From the NCBI RefSeq assembly GCF_014203325.1, contig NZ_JACHIV010000001.1, positions 434,001-498,000 of the forward strand: a DNA stretch of 64,000 nt. Reading direction: 5' to 3'. The notes under the pieces are model-generated. The model searched no databases. It saw only the letters and a program-made list of their open reading frames with translations, and was not told where the DNA came from. Origin of the DNA: Saccharopolyspora gloriosae (GTDB lineage: Bacteria > Actinomycetota > Actinomycetes > Mycobacteriales > Pseudonocardiaceae). A program made the translations under genes and the position numbers. Below, in pieces: positions 33,503 to 42,737 of the stretch (the stretch's first letter is position 1; the number at the start of each line of letters is the position of its first letter).

Positions 33503-34897
33503 TCACTTCGGCTGCGCCATGCCCAGCACGTCGAGGGCGGTGTCGAGCTGCTCCAGGGTGAGCGTGCCCGCGTCGACGTGACCGCGTTCCAGCACGACCT
33601 CCCGGATGGTCCGGCGTTCCTTGAGGGCCTGCTTCGCGATCGAGGCGGCCTCCTCGTAGCCGATGAAGCGGTTCAGCGGCGTGACGATCGACGGCGATCC
33701 CTCGGCGTACTCGCGGGCGCGCTCGGCGTTGGCCGTGACCTCGGCGAAGACCTTGTCGGCCAGCAACCGGGACACCGCCGCCAGCAACCGCGCGGATTCC
33801 AGCACGTTGCGCGCGATCACCGGCAGGTTCACGTTGAGCTGGAAGTTGCCCTGCGCGCCGGCGAAGGCGACGGCCGCGTCGTTGCCGATGACCTGGGCGA
33901 CGACCTGCAGCGTGGCCTCCGGGATCACCGGGTTCACCTTGCCGGGCATGATCGACGAGCCGGGCTGCAGGTCCGGCAGCGCCAGTTCGGCCAGGCCGGT
34001 GCGCGGGCCGGAGCCGAGCCAGCGCACGTCGTTGGCGATCTTGTTCAGGCTCACCGCGACGGTGCGCAGGTGACCGGAGGTCTCCACCACGCCGTCCTGG
34101 GTGGCCTGCGCCTCGAAGTGGTCGCGGGCCTCGGTCAGCGGCAGTCCGGTGACGCGGGCGAGCTCTTCGGCGACGGCCTGGCCGAAGCCTTCCGGCGCGT
34201 TCAGGCCGGAGCCGACGGCGGTGCCACCGATGGGCAGTTCGCCGAGCCGCCCCAGACCGGAGCGCAGCCGTTCCACGCCGAAGCGGACCTGCGAGGCCCA
34301 CGCGCCCGCCTCCTGGGCGAGCGTGATCGGGACCGCGTCCATCAGGTGGGTGCGCCCGGACTTGACGACCTCGGTCCACTCGGCGGCACGTCCCTCGACG
34401 ACCCCGGCCAAGTGCTCCAGGGCGGGGATGACTTCGCTGAGCACGGCTTCGGTGGCCGCGACGTGGATCGTCGTGGGGAACGTGTCGTTCGACGACTGCG
34501 AGGCGTTGACGTGGTCGTTCGGGTGCACCTCGCGGCCGAGCCCGCGGGTGGCGAGGGTCGCGATGACCTCGTTGGCGTTCATGTTCGACGAGGTGCCCGA
34601 ACCGGTCTGGAAGACGTCGATCGGGAAGTGCTCGTCGTGGCGGCCTTCGGCGACTTCGTCGGCCGCGGCGGCGATGGCCTCGGCCATGTCGGCGTCGAGG
34701 ATGCCGAGCCTGCCGTTGACCCGTGCGGTGGCGGCCTTGAGGAGGCCGAGGGCGCGGATCTGGGCGCGTTCGAGCCCGCGGCCGGAGATCGGGAAGTTCT
34801 CCACGGCGCGCTGGGTCTGCGCGCGGTACAGGGCTTCGGCGGGGACCCTGACCTCGCCCATCGTGTCGTGTTCGATCCGGTAGTCCTGTTCAGCCAT
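33503..34897 (-). CDS. fumC: Class II fumarate hydratase
   Basis: A 464-residue, iron-independent fumarase interconverting fumarate and L-malate in the TCA cycle. The superfamily signature [12 protein letters not shown], the substrate-binding [12 protein letters not shown] and the catalytic-His region SGRTHLMDA are all present. ATG 34897 lies 11 bases after GGAGG and begins [19 protein letters not shown]. It is divergent from the ferredoxin-NADP reductase gene and corresponds to mycobacterial Rv1098c. Confidence 0.95.
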   Translation of the reverse strand: MAEQDYRIEHDTMGEVRVPAEALYRAQTQRAVENFPISGRGLERAQIRALGLLKAATARVNGRLGILDADMAEAIAAAADEVAEGRHDEHFPIDVFQTGSGTSSNMNANEVIATLATRGLGREVHPNDHVNASQSSNDTFPTTIHVAATEAVLSEVIPALEHLAGVVEGRAAEWTEVVKSGRTHLMDAVPITLAQEAGAWASQVRFGVERLRSGLGRLGELPIGGTAVGSGLNAPEGFGQAVAEELARVTGLPLTEARDHFEAQATQDGVVETSGHLRTVAVSLNKIANDVRWLGSGPRTGLAELALPDLQPGSSIMPGKVNPVIPEATLQVVAQVIGNDAAVAFAGAQGNFQLNVNLPVIARNVLESARLLAAVSRLLADKVFAEVTANAERAREYAEGSPSIVTPLNRFIGYEEAASIAKQALKERRTIREVVLERGHVDAGTLTLEQLDTALDVLGMAQPK

Positions 34898-35138
34898 GAC
34901 CGAAGTGTCCTCCGATCCGGCCGGTCCGGTCAGTATGGGCCGCCCCACTTCCAGCCGGTCGGGACGCGGAACGCGGGTGGTGGGCCGATCACGTTGGCCG
35001 GGCTCGTAGCCGGTCCGGTTCCGCGCAGGTCGCGGGGTCGCCGCGGGCGCCGGGCGGGTGCGCGTCGGCGACATCGGGCGGGCGCGGGGGCTAGGCTCGG
35101 ATGTGATCCACGTTGCACCGGTGCGAGTGGGGGTGGGC

Positions 35139-36113
35139 ATGTCGGAGCCGTTCGAGGTCGATCTGCTGGTCGTGGGCGCGGGCCCGACGGGGCTGTTCGC
35201 GGCGTACTACGCGGGGTTCCGGGACCTGTCGGTGGCGGTGGTGGATTCGCTGCCGGAACCGGGCGGTCAGGTGACGGCCATGTACCCGGAAAAGATGATC
35301 TTCGATGTGGCCGGGTTCCCCGCGGTCCGCGGCCGGGACCTGGTGGCCGCGCTCGTGGAGCAGGCGGCGCAGTACGACCCGGTCTACCTGCTCGGGCGCG
35401 ACGCCACCGAGCTGTCCGATGTGGACGATGGAGTGCTGGTCCAGGTCGGGGGCCGGCCGGTGCGGGCGCGGGCGGTGCTGGTCACCGCGGGTATCGGTGA
35501 GTTCTCGCCGCGTCCGCTGCCCGCGGGTGGGGACTGGCTCGGGCGCGGCGTCGTGCACTTCGTCCCCGACCTGTCCGTGCACGGCGGTCACGACGTGGTG
35601 GTCGTCGGCGGTGGCGATTCGGCGTTCGACTGGGCGCTCGCGCTGCACCCGATCGCCCGCAGCGTCACGCTCGTGCACCGCAGGGCGCGGTTCCGCGCGC
35701 ATCCCGGTCTGGTGCGCAAGGTCGAGGACCTCGGCGTCGAGCTCATCACCGAGGCGCAGGTCGCGGAGGTGCGCGGGGACGCGGACGGCGTGCACGAGGT
35801 GGAGCTGGCGCTCGGCGACGAGCGCCGGGTGCTACCGGCGCGAACCGTCGTCGCCGCCCTGGGCTTCACCGCCGACTTGGGCCCGATCGAATCCTGGGGC
35901 CTGGACCTGGACAAGCGCTCCATCAAGGTCGACACCACGATGCGCACCACCCGCTCCCGCATCTACGCGGCAGGAGACGTCGCCTCCTACCCCGGCAAGG
36001 TCAAGCTCATCGCCACCGGCTTCGGCGAGGCCGCCACAGCAGTGAACAACATCGCCGCGACCATCAACCCCGAAACCCACCTCTTCCCAGGCCACTCCTC
36101 CAACCAGAGCTGA
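35139..36113 (+). CDS. Ferredoxin-NADP+ reductase, thioredoxin-reductase-like (type 2)
   Basis: A 324-residue flavoprotein with two Rossmann folds: FAD-binding [15 protein letters not shown] and NADPH-binding [13 protein letters not shown]. It lacks the CxxC redox pair of thioredoxin reductases, and the C-terminal [20 protein letters not shown] with EAATAVNN is typical of YumC-type ferredoxin-NADP reductases. It should pass electrons between NADPH and ferredoxin, for example for P450s. The ATG at 35139 is favoured over an upstream in-frame start at 35058 because the fold begins right after it. Confidence 0.88.
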   Translation: MSEPFEVDLLVVGAGPTGLFAAYYAGFRDLSVAVVDSLPEPGGQVTAMYPEKMIFDVAGFPAVRGRDLVAALVEQAAQYDPVYLLGRDATELSDVDDGVLVQVGGRPVRARAVLVTAGIGEFSPRPLPAGGDWLGRGVVHFVPDLSVHGGHDVVVVGGGDSAFDWALALHPIARSVTLVHRRARFRAHPGLVRKVEDLGVELITEAQVAEVRGDADGVHEVELALGDERRVLPARTVVAALGFTADLGPIESWGLDLDKRSIKVDTTMRTTRSRIYAAGDVASYPGKVKLIATGFGEAATAVNNIAATINPETHLFPGHSSNQS

Positions 36114-36146
36114 CCCACACCCCCAGCAGAAACCCCACGCAACGGA

Positions 36147-36340
36147 CGGCGAAGCCGTGCAGTTGGGCGGGCGAAGCCACGCCTGCCTCGCGGCCGAAGG
36201 CCGTGCCCGGCGGCGAAGCCGTGCAGTGGACGAGCGAAGCGAAGTCTGCCTTGCGGCCGTAGGCCGTGCCTGTATGTGCGAAGCACATAGCCCACGTCGA
36301 GAAGACACCTGAGGTTCCGCCACCCGACCCCCAAAGCAAA
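36147..36340. repeat. Interspersed hairpin repeat, copy 3 (core deleted)
   Basis: It starts with a run of mini-hairpin units (CGGCGAAGCCG, GGCCGAAGGCC, CGGCGAAGCCG, GGCCGTAGGCC), then the conserved block CTGTATGTGCGAAGCACATA GCCCACGTCGA. That block joins directly to the right arm GAAGACACCTGAGG, skipping the left arm and the core hairpin seen in copies 2 and 4. It ends with CCAAAGCAAA as in copy 2. It lies between convergent genes. Confidence 0.88.
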
Positions 36341-36368
36341 AAGACCCCGACCCCCGCACACGTGGAAC

Positions 36369-36396
36369 GGCCGCCCTTCCGTAGGGAAGGGCGGCC
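36369..36396 (-). terminator. Terminator after the trypsin-like protease gene
   Basis: GGCCGCCCTTCC (36369-36380) pairs perfectly with GGAAGGGCGGCC (36385-36396) around a tetraloop, 16 bases past the minus-strand stop. Confidence 0.8.
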
Positions 36397-36412
36397 GGAC
36401 TAGGGACCACGG

Positions 36413-37156
36413 TCAGGCCGCGGTGTTCTCCTCGACCCAGTCGGACAGGGCCGACACGTCGGTGTAGATCGAGGGGCCGGTCGCGCAGTTCGAGTCGCTG
36501 TTGCCGGAGCGGCTGGTGGCGCCGATCAGTTCCCAGGAGCCTTCGGTGCCCTTGATCTGCGGTCCGCCGGAGTCGCCGTAGCAGGCGCCGGAGTCGCCAC
36601 CGGGGTTGGAGGTGCAGATCTCGCTCTCGCCGGTGATGCCGGAGCAGTCGGCGTCGTCGACGACGGCGGTGTCGAGTTCTTGCAGCGTGGCGGGGGCTTC
36701 GCCGCCGGGTGCCGGGACGGTCTGGCCCCAGCCGATGATGCGGGTTTCGGTGCCGGTGGCGCCGGATTCGGGGGCGATCGAGATGGGTGCGGCTTCGACG
36801 GCCTTGTCCAGCTTGATCACCGCGAGGTCCGCCGAGGGGTGGGTGGCGATGTCGGCGATCCCGGCTTCTTCGCCGCCGGAGGCGTGCTCCAGGCTGCCGA
36901 CGCGCACGGAGAGGTCCGCGGGCTCGCTGCCTTCGACGCAGTGCGCGGCGGTGACCGCCCAGTCCGCCTTGATCAGCGAAGCGCCGCAGATGTGCCCGCC
37001 GCCGGACTGCAGCGACACCATGAACGAGTAGGTCTCGGTGGCGTCGTGTCCGCCCACGACCATCGGGGTGGGCTCTTCGGCGGCGGATGCGGGCATGGCC
37101 ATCGCGAGGGCGGCGCCCGCGGCGAGCACTCCGGTGAGCAGGGAGCGTGTGCGCAT
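36413..37156 (-). CDS. Secreted trypsin-like serine protease (S1 family)
   Basis: A 247-residue secreted protease. ATG 37156 starts a clear signal peptide (MRTRSLLTGVLAAGAALAMA, cleavage after ASAAEEP or nearby). Mature chymotrypsin-fold motifs: VVGGHDATE at the N-terminus, catalytic His in VTAAHC, Asp in SADLAVIKL and Ser in CYGDSGGP. Six cysteines support three disulfides. The short propeptide suggests trypsin-like activation. It stands alone between terminators and is probably an exoenzyme. Confidence 0.93.
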   Translation of the reverse strand: MRTRSLLTGVLAAGAALAMAMPASAAEEPTPMVVGGHDATETYSFMVSLQSGGGHICGASLIKADWAVTAAHCVEGSEPADLSVRVGSLEHASGGEEAGIADIATHPSADLAVIKLDKAVEAAPISIAPESGATGTETRIIGWGQTVPAPGGEAPATLQELDTAVVDDADCSGITGESEICTSNPGGDSGACYGDSGGPQIKGTEGSWELIGATSRSGNSDSNCATGPSIYTDVSALSDWVEENTAA

Positions 37157-37476
37157 GGGGGACGAGTCCTTCCGTACACCCGGCTCGGGGATCGGCCGGT
37201 AGTGGAGCTCGGTCCGGTGCGGCGGGCCGAGTGACCACTGACGGTAAGGAGCTTCACTCGACCGAGGCACCCACTTATGGCGGTGTGCCCGTCGCCCCTA
37301 CGCCGGTGCCGCGGCGCCGATGCGGGTCGAGGTGCAGGTCAAGTCCGCCCGATCGGCCGATTTCGGGGAAATACCGGGAAAAAGTGCCCGTCGCCCCAGC
37401 GAGGATCGATCCGGAGAGCACAAGAAAGGACCGCCCACCCCATCGGGATGAGCGGTCCGTTCGGCCTAGCGGAAGA
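37157..37476. other. Intergenic region between the protease and glpX genes
   Basis: 320 bases hold the protease promoter region and the glpX terminator. A 14-base direct repeat, GTGCCCGTCGCCCC, occurs at 37285-37298 and 37384-37397. Apart from these I see nothing coding. Confidence 0.45.
37428..37458 (-). terminator. Intrinsic terminator after glpX
   Basis: GGACCGC (37428-37434) pairs with GCGGTCC (37452-37458). On the minus strand the hairpin is followed by TTTCTTG, a fair U-tract. Confidence 0.7.
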
Positions 37477-38523
37477 TCAGGGCAGCAGCCCGTGGCGGGC
37501 GTTCTCGCCCGCGCCGTCGAGGTCCACGTCGGAGTACTCGCGCAGCTTCGTCAGCTTGTGCAGGCCCTCGATCATCCGCACCGTGCCCGACTTCGAGCGC
37601 ATCACGATGGACTGGGTGCTGCACCGGTTCGCCCGGTAGTGCACGCCCTTGAGCAGCGCGCCGTCGGTGATGCCTGTGGCGCAGAAGAAGACGTTGTCGC
37701 CGCGCACCAGGTCCGTGGTGGTCAGCACCCGGTCCACGTCGTGCCCGGCGTCGATCGCCTTCTGCCGCTCCTCGTCGTCCTTCGGCCACAACCGGGTCTG
37801 GATCTCCCCGTCGAGGCACTTCAGCGCCGCGGCCGTGATGATGCCTTCGGGGGTGCCGCCGATGCCGATCAACATGTCGACACCGCTGTCCGGCCGGGCC
37901 GCGGCGATCGCGCCTGCCACGTCGCCGTCGGAGATGAACTGGATGCGGGCACCCGCCTCGCGGACTTCGCGGACCAGGTCCTCGTGCCGCGGCCGGTCCA
38001 GGATGCAGACCGTCACGTCGGAGACGTCGATGTGCTTGGCCTTCGCGACGCGGCGGATGTTCTCGGCGGTCGGCGCGTTGAGGTCGACGACGCCCGCGGC
38101 CTCGGGGCCGACGGCGAGCTTCTCCATGTAGAACACCGCGGACGGGTCGAACATGGCGCCGCGCTCGGCGACGGCGAGCACGGCCAGCGCGTTCGGCATG
38201 CCCTTGCTCAGCAGCGTCGTCCCGTCGATGGGGTCGACGGCGACGTCCACCTCGGGACCTTCGCCGTTGCCGACCTCCTCGCCGTTGAACAGCATCGGCG
38301 CTTCGTCCTTCTCGCCTTCGCCGATGACGACGACGCCGCGCATCGAGACGGTGCCGATCAGCTTGCGCATGGCGTCCACTGCGGCGCCGTCACCTGAGTT
38401 CTTGTCACCGCGACCCACCCAGCGCCCGGCGGCCATCGCGGCGGCTTCGGTGACCCGGACCAGCTCCATGGCCAGGTTGCGGTCGGGTGCCTCGTGGCGG
38501 CCCTGCGTGGTGGACGTGCTCAT
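37477..38523 (-). CDS. glpX: Class II fructose-1,6-bisphosphatase
   Basis: A 348-residue GlpX phosphatase producing fructose 6-phosphate in gluconeogenesis. Metal and substrate motifs are visible: [33 protein letters not shown] and [19 protein letters not shown] 38523 follows GGGAGG. It corresponds to mycobacterial Rv1099c. It is expressed away from the fumC region, with a short gap to xseB upstream. Confidence 0.95.
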   Translation of the reverse strand: MSTSTTQGRHEAPDRNLAMELVRVTEAAAMAAGRWVGRGDKNSGDGAAVDAMRKLIGTVSMRGVVVIGEGEKDEAPMLFNGEEVGNGEGPEVDVAVDPIDGTTLLSKGMPNALAVLAVAERGAMFDPSAVFYMEKLAVGPEAAGVVDLNAPTAENIRRVAKAKHIDVSDVTVCILDRPRHEDLVREVREAGARIQFISDGDVAGAIAAARPDSGVDMLIGIGGTPEGIITAAALKCLDGEIQTRLWPKDDEERQKAIDAGHDVDRVLTTTDLVRGDNVFFCATGITDGALLKGVHYRANRCSTQSIVMRSKSGTVRMIEGLHKLTKLREYSDVDLDGAGENARHGLLP

Positions 38524-38645
38524 CGCGCCTCCCGGTATGGCGAGCTGACTTCATCGGCATGGCGCGCCGGCTCCGCGCGCCGCACTCGTTACCGGGGATC
38601 TTCGCAGATCGCCCACCCCGAAGCCGGGTCACGTGGGCGAGCCCA

Positions 38646-38909
38646 CTACTGCTGTTGGCCGGGTTCCTCGACGGAGGCGAGGGCGCGGTCGACGCGTTCC
38701 CTGGCGCCCGCGAGGTGGCGTTCGCACACCGTCGCGAGGGCTTCGCCGCGTTCCCAGAGGGCCAGCGACTCCTCCAGGGAAAGGCCGCCGGCTTCGAGCC
38801 GCTTGACCACGTCGGCCAGCTCGTCGCGGGCCGGTTCGTAGCCGAGTTCGGCGACGTCCGGGTGGTCGGCGACCGGGTCGAAGTGCTCGTCCTGCTCGTT
38901 GTTCGTCAC
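38646..38909 (-). CDS. xseB: Exodeoxyribonuclease VII small subunit
   Basis: 87 residues. The family core is visible as ELADVVKRLEAGGLSLEESL followed by ALWERGEALA and CERHLAGARERV. XseB packs in several copies on XseA to form the single-strand exonuclease VII. Its start overlaps the stop of the upstream unknown gene (ATGA), placing all three genes in an operon xseA - unknown - xseB. Confidence 0.93.
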   Translation of the reverse strand: MTNNEQDEHFDPVADHPDVAELGYEPARDELADVVKRLEAGGLSLEESLALWERGEALATVCERHLAGARERVDRALASVEEPGQQQ

Positions 38910-39313
38910 GGGGTGGGGCTCTCCAGCTTGCTGGGCACGGACACCACGGCGGTCGCGATGGCCTGGTCGTAGCCGATGAACGCCTCGGCGAACTCGGCGC
39001 CGTCGCCTTCGCGGACCGCGTCGTTGATGCGCAACTGCGCTTCGGTGACCCTACGTCGATGTCCGGAACCGTGACCGACCCACCACCGGGTCCCCGCGTA
39101 GGCGGAGGCCGCGTCGGCGAGCGCCCGCAGCTTCACCGGCAGCGTCCTGCGCTCGGTGGAATCGCAGCCGCCGAGCAGCGCGTTCCAGCACCCGACCGCC
39201 GCCGCGTCCGCCTCGTGGACGCATTGCCGAACCCGCTCCGCGTCGCGCAGTTGCGGCGAGCGGGTGACGGCGACCGTCAACGGGAGGAATGTGGGCTCCT
39301 GTTGTCCCTGCAC
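38906..39313 (-). CDS. Unrecognised protein encoded between xseA and xseB
   Basis: 135 residues. Two adjacent GTG codons occur at 39316 and 39313. The second is chosen because GGGAGG then sits five bases upstream. The protein is mostly helical and soluble: EPTFLPLTVAVTRSPQLRDA, VHEADAAAVGCWNALLGGCD, LPVKLRALADAASAYAG, VTEAQLRINDAVREGDGAEF. It is followed by xseB with a 4-bp overlap and preceded by xseA 19 bp away, so it is firmly in the exonuclease VII operon. I do not recognise a family. Confidence 0.7.
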   Translation of the reverse strand: MQGQQEPTFLPLTVAVTRSPQLRDAERVRQCVHEADAAAVGCWNALLGGCDSTERRTLPVKLRALADAASAYAGTRWWVGHGSGHRRRVTEAQLRINDAVREGDGAEFAEAFIGYDQAIATAVVSVPSKLESPTP

Positions 39314-39332
39314 CACGACCTCCCTCGTTCTG

Positions 39333-40592
39333 CTACTCCGATCCGTCGGGCACCACGGCGCGTACCGCTCCGTCAACGACCCGCACCCGCAGCGTGGTTC
39401 CCGCCGGAGCCTCTTCGATCGACCGGAGCACTCCGTCGGCTCCGTCGGAGTCGACGCGCTGCACGATCGCGTACCCGCGAGCAAGAGTGGCCGCAGGACC
39501 GAGGGTCGTCAAGCGAGATCGAGTCGCGGTCATGGCGTGCCCTTCGGCGGTGAGCACGCCGGTGATGGCCCGTCGCGCGCGGTCCCGGGCCACCTGCACC
39601 TGCTCTGATCTGCGCGCCAGCGGGCCGTGCGGGTCGGCGAGCGCGGGGCGGCTGCGCAGCGAGTCGAGCAGCCTGCGCTCACGATCCACCCATCCGTGTA
39701 GCGCACGTCGCGCGCGGTCGCGCAGTTGGTGCACTCGCTGCGTTTCCTCGGCCATGTCCGGTACGACTCGTTTGCCCGCTCCGGTGGGCGTGGAGCAGCG
39801 GACGTCGGCGACGTGGTCCAGCAGCGGTGAGTCCGGTTCGTGCCCGATGGCGCTGATCACCGGGGTCCGGCAGGTCGACACCGCGCGGCACAGGGTCTCG
39901 TCGGAGAACGGCAGCAGGTCCTCCACGCTGCCGCCGCCGCGCGCGAGCACGATCACGTCGACCTCGGGGTCGCGGTCGAGTTCGCCGAGCGCGTCGAGGA
40001 TCTGCGGCACCGCGGTGGAGCCCTGCACGGCCACGTTGCGGATCTCGAAGCGCACCGACGGCCAGCGCAGCCGCGCGTTGCTGAGCACGTCGTGCTCCGC
40101 GGCGGAGGCCCGTCCGGTGATGAGGCCTACCTTGTTCGGCAGGAACGGCAGCGGGCGCTTGCGGGCCGGGTCGAACAGGCCTTCCGCTTTGAGCAGCTGC
40201 CGGAGCCGTTCGATGCGGGCGAGCAGTTCACCGATGCCGACGGCGCGGATCTCGTCGACGCGCAGGCTCAGCGTGCCGCGCCCGACGAAGAACGTGGGCT
40301 TGCCGTGGACCACGACGCGGCTGCCGTCGGTCAGCGGCGGATCCTGCTTGCGCAGCAGCGAGGACGCGCAGGTCAGCGTCAGCGACACCTCGGCGGAGGG
40401 GTCGCGGAGGGTGAGGAACGAGGTGGCGGCGCCGGGGCGGTTGGAGATCTGGGTGATCTGCCCTTCGACCCAGATGTTGCCGAGCCGGTGGATCCAGTCG
40501 GCGATCTTGCGGGCGACGGTGCGCACCGGCCACGGTTCTTCCGCGCTGGTCGGCGCCTGGTTGGCGGGTGCGTTCAGGACCGCTCCTTCCAC
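39333..40592 (-). CDS. xseA: Exodeoxyribonuclease VII large subunit
   Basis: A 419-residue subunit. An N-terminal OB-fold domain ([38 protein letters not shown]) is followed by the catalytic domain ([60 protein letters not shown]) and a coiled-coil. The complex degrades single-stranded DNA in repair. GTG 40592 gives the full frame, but AAGGAG lies inside the first codons, and a CTG near 40577 is a possible alternative start. Confidence 0.93.
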   Translation of the reverse strand: MEGAVLNAPANQAPTSAEEPWPVRTVARKIADWIHRLGNIWVEGQITQISNRPGAATSFLTLRDPSAEVSLTLTCASSLLRKQDPPLTDGSRVVVHGKPTFFVGRGTLSLRVDEIRAVGIGELLARIERLRQLLKAEGLFDPARKRPLPFLPNKVGLITGRASAAEHDVLSNARLRWPSVRFEIRNVAVQGSTAVPQILDALGELDRDPEVDVIVLARGGGSVEDLLPFSDETLCRAVSTCRTPVISAIGHEPDSPLLDHVADVRCSTPTGAGKRVVPDMAEETQRVHQLRDRARRALHGWVDRERRLLDSLRSRPALADPHGPLARRSEQVQVARDRARRAITGVLTAEGHAMTATRSRLTTLGPAATLARGYAIVQRVDSDGADGVLRSIEEAPAGTTLRVRVVDGAVRAVVPDGSE

Positions 40593-40645
40593 GTCCGTGC
40601 AACAGCGGCGCGATCATACGGCGCCCCCACCCCCAACGACCCCAA

Positions 40646-40884
40646 CCGCCGAAGCCGTGCCTTGCGGCGTAGCCGTGCTTTGGGCGGCGAAGCAAGCCTG
40701 CTTGGCGGCCGGAGGCCGTGCCTGTATGTGCGAAGCACATAGCCCACGTCGAAAAGCCGACCACCTGCGGGTTCTCAGTGGATTTCTCGCGAGGACAGCT
40801 TTTTCCCTCGTGGCGGAGCCACTCGGGAAAAAGATCCCGCAGCGAGAAATCCACTGAGGTTCCGCCACCTGCCCCACTACGCAG
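40646..40884. repeat. Interspersed hairpin repeat, copy 4 (complete, extended left side)
   Basis: It begins with mini-hairpins (CGGCGTAGCCG, GGCGAAGCAAGCC, GGCCGGAGGCC), then the conserved CTGTATGTGCGAAGCACATA block. A 17-bp left arm lies at 40774-40790, then the core CTTTTTCCC...GGGAAAAAG identical to copy 2, then the right arm 40842-40858, perfectly complementary to its own left arm, and GAGGTTCCGCCACC, ending ACTACGCAG as in copy 1. Four arm positions differ from copy 2, each compensated. It lies between the xseA start and the end of the next minus-strand gene. Confidence 0.9.
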
Positions 40885-40909
40885 ACCAGGAGGCGGATCC
40901 AGGCAGACG

Positions 40910-41383
40910 TCAGTCTTCGCCGCGGAGGCGGGTTAGGCGGTTGGTGAGCATCCGGACGAACTCGACGCGGTTCTCGTTCCGCTGCTCGTGCTCCAGCAAC
41001 TCCTCGACTTCGTCGGCGGAGAAGCCGCGGAGCTTGCCGCGCAGCTGCGGCAGGCTCATGCCGTCGTACTCGGCGAGCACGTCGGAGCCGTCGGTGGGTT
41101 CGGCGACGTTCACCAGCCGCTGCTCCGCCGGGGGCGGTGGTTCGTCCTCGTCGAAGGTCGCCCATTCGGGTTCGTCCTCGGTGCCCTGCCAGGCGCTGAG
41201 CGTCTCGTCGCCGCGGATGGCCAGTTCGGTGATCTGCTGCTGCACCCGCATGGACAGCTGCAGCGCTTGGCTGGCCACGGTCAGCGGCAGGCCGAGCAGC
41301 TGCGCGGGCAGCTGCCGGGTCTGTTCGACGGTGACGGTCGCGAGTCCGGCCGCGACCCGGATCGGCAAGGGATACGTCGACAT
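40910..41383 (-). CDS. Lipid droplet-associated protein family (Rv1109c-like)
   Basis: 157 residues. The N-terminal two-thirds are amphipathic helices (LPLPIRVAAGLATVTVEQTR, LPAQLLGLPLTVASQALQL, SMRVQQQITELAIRGDE), followed by an acidic linker and a C-terminal helical segment (LRGFSADEVEELLEHEQ). This pattern, and its place next to ispH and xseA, match the actinobacterial lipid-droplet-associated family. ATG 41383 follows AAGGTAGGG. It is divergent from ispH. Confidence 0.8.
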   Translation of the reverse strand: MSTYPLPIRVAAGLATVTVEQTRQLPAQLLGLPLTVASQALQLSMRVQQQITELAIRGDETLSAWQGTEDEPEWATFDEDEPPPPAEQRLVNVAEPTDGSDVLAEYDGMSLPQLRGKLRGFSADEVEELLEHEQRNENRVEFVRMLTNRLTRLRGED

Positions 41384-41555
41384 GGGCCCTACCTTCCCGC
41401 ACTCGCGCGTGGGAAACCATCGTCCTGGGACATGAGGTTCGCCCCCGCGCTCGGCCGGTGGGCTCCGCCGGGCGCGGGACCGGTGACGCGCGGTACGGGT
41501 GAGGTGGGTGGCCGCAGGGCTGACCCGTCGCGAGGTGGTCCGTACCCTGGCAGGT

Positions 41556-42623
41556 ATGAGCACCTCGCCGCAGGCCGCCGATCGCCTCGCCCAAGGCGAC
41601 CTTGACCAGGGCACCCCCGATCAGGACACGACGACCCCGGAGGGCCGGCGCGCCAAGCGCGTGCTGCTCGCCAAACCCCGTGGCTATTGCGCCGGTGTGG
41701 ACCGCGCGGTGATCACGGTGGAGAAGGCGCTGGAGACCTACGGTCCGCCGGTGTACGTGCGCAAGGAGATCGTGCACAACAAGCACGTGGTGGAGACCCT
41801 CCAGGAGCGCGGCGTGATCTTCGTCGAGGAGACCGACGAGGTCCCGGAGGGCGCGCTGGTCGTGTTCTCCGCGCACGGCGTCGCCCCCGCGGTGCACGAG
41901 GAGGCGAAGGCCCGCAACCTGCGCACCATCGACGCGACCTGCCCGCTGGTCACGAAGGTGCACAAGGAGGTCAACCGGTTCGCCCGCGACGACTACGACA
42001 TCCTGCTGATCGGCCACGAGGGCCACGAGGAGGTCGAGGGCACCGCGGGCGAGGCGCCGGACCGCGTGCAGCTGGTCGACAAGCCGGAGGACGTGGACAA
42101 GGTCAACGTCCGGGACCCCAACAAGGTGGTGTGGCTGTCGCAGACCACGCTCAGCGTCGACGAGACGATGGAGCGGGTCGACCAGATCAAGGGCCGCTTC
42201 CCGGATCTGCAGGCGCCGCCGAGCGATGACATCTGCTACGCCACGTCGAACCGCCAGATCGCGGTGAAGGCGATGGCCGCGGAGTGCGATCTGGTGCTGG
42301 TCGTGGGTTCGCAGAACTCGTCGAACTCGAAGCGCCTGGTCGAGGTCGCGCTGCAGGCGGGCGCGCGGGCTTCGCACCTGATCGACTACGCGGACCAGAT
42401 CGAGGAGTCCTGGCTGGAGGGCGTGACCACGGTCGGCGTGACCAGCGGTGCCTCGGTGCCGGACGTGCTGGTCATGCAGGTCTTGGACCACCTGTCGCAG
42501 CGCGGCTGGGACGGTGAGGTCGAAGAGGTGACCACGGCGAACGAGAAGATCCAGTTCTCGCTGCCGAAGGAACTGCGCAAGGACCTCAAGGAGAACCCGG
42601 ACGCCCCGAAGAGCGTGCGCTGA
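41556..42623 (+). CDS. ispH: 4-hydroxy-3-methylbut-2-enyl diphosphate reductase
   Basis: A 355-residue iron-sulfur enzyme making isopentenyl and dimethylallyl diphosphate in the last step of the MEP pathway. The three cluster cysteines lie in [21 protein letters not shown] and [11 protein letters not shown]-adjacent/ [11 protein letters not shown] regions of the usual order; the substrate-binding His residues are in FSAHGVAP and HKEVNR. A 26-residue polar N-terminal extension precedes the fold. ATG 41556 is preferred. It supplies the substrate for the cis-prenyl transferase at 23.8 kb. Confidence 0.94.
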   Translation: MSTSPQAADRLAQGDLDQGTPDQDTTTPEGRRAKRVLLAKPRGYCAGVDRAVITVEKALETYGPPVYVRKEIVHNKHVVETLQERGVIFVEETDEVPEGALVVFSAHGVAPAVHEEAKARNLRTIDATCPLVTKVHKEVNRFARDDYDILLIGHEGHEEVEGTAGEAPDRVQLVDKPEDVDKVNVRDPNKVVWLSQTTLSVDETMERVDQIKGRFPDLQAPPSDDICYATSNRQIAVKAMAAECDLVLVVGSQNSSNSKRLVEVALQAGARASHLIDYADQIEESWLEGVTTVGVTSGASVPDVLVMQVLDHLSQRGWDGEVEEVTTANEKIQFSLPKELRKDLKENPDAPKSVR

Positions 42624-42643
42624 CCCGACTCCGGATCCAAGTG

Positions 42644-42675
42644 CGGCCCGCTCGACCGAATGGTCCGGCGGGCCG
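42644..42675. terminator. Terminator between convergent ispH and DUF6542 genes
   Basis: CGGCCCGC (42644-42651) pairs perfectly with GCGGGCCG (42668-42675). A second hairpin, GGCCGAG/CTCGGCC at 42700-42724, follows and probably serves the minus-strand gene. Confidence 0.65.
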
Positions 42676-42737
42676 TGCTGCGTTCGGCGGGGTTCGCGAG
42701 GCCGAGGCGAGCGGTGGCTCGGCCGTGCGCGTCCGGC

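Noticed and set aside
40718-40936. Short frames reading through the repeat copies at 900, 4500 and 40800 (sharing GKRSRSE...EVP)
   Set aside because: The similarity comes from the shared DNA repeat; the frames start and stop differently and have no ribosome sites.
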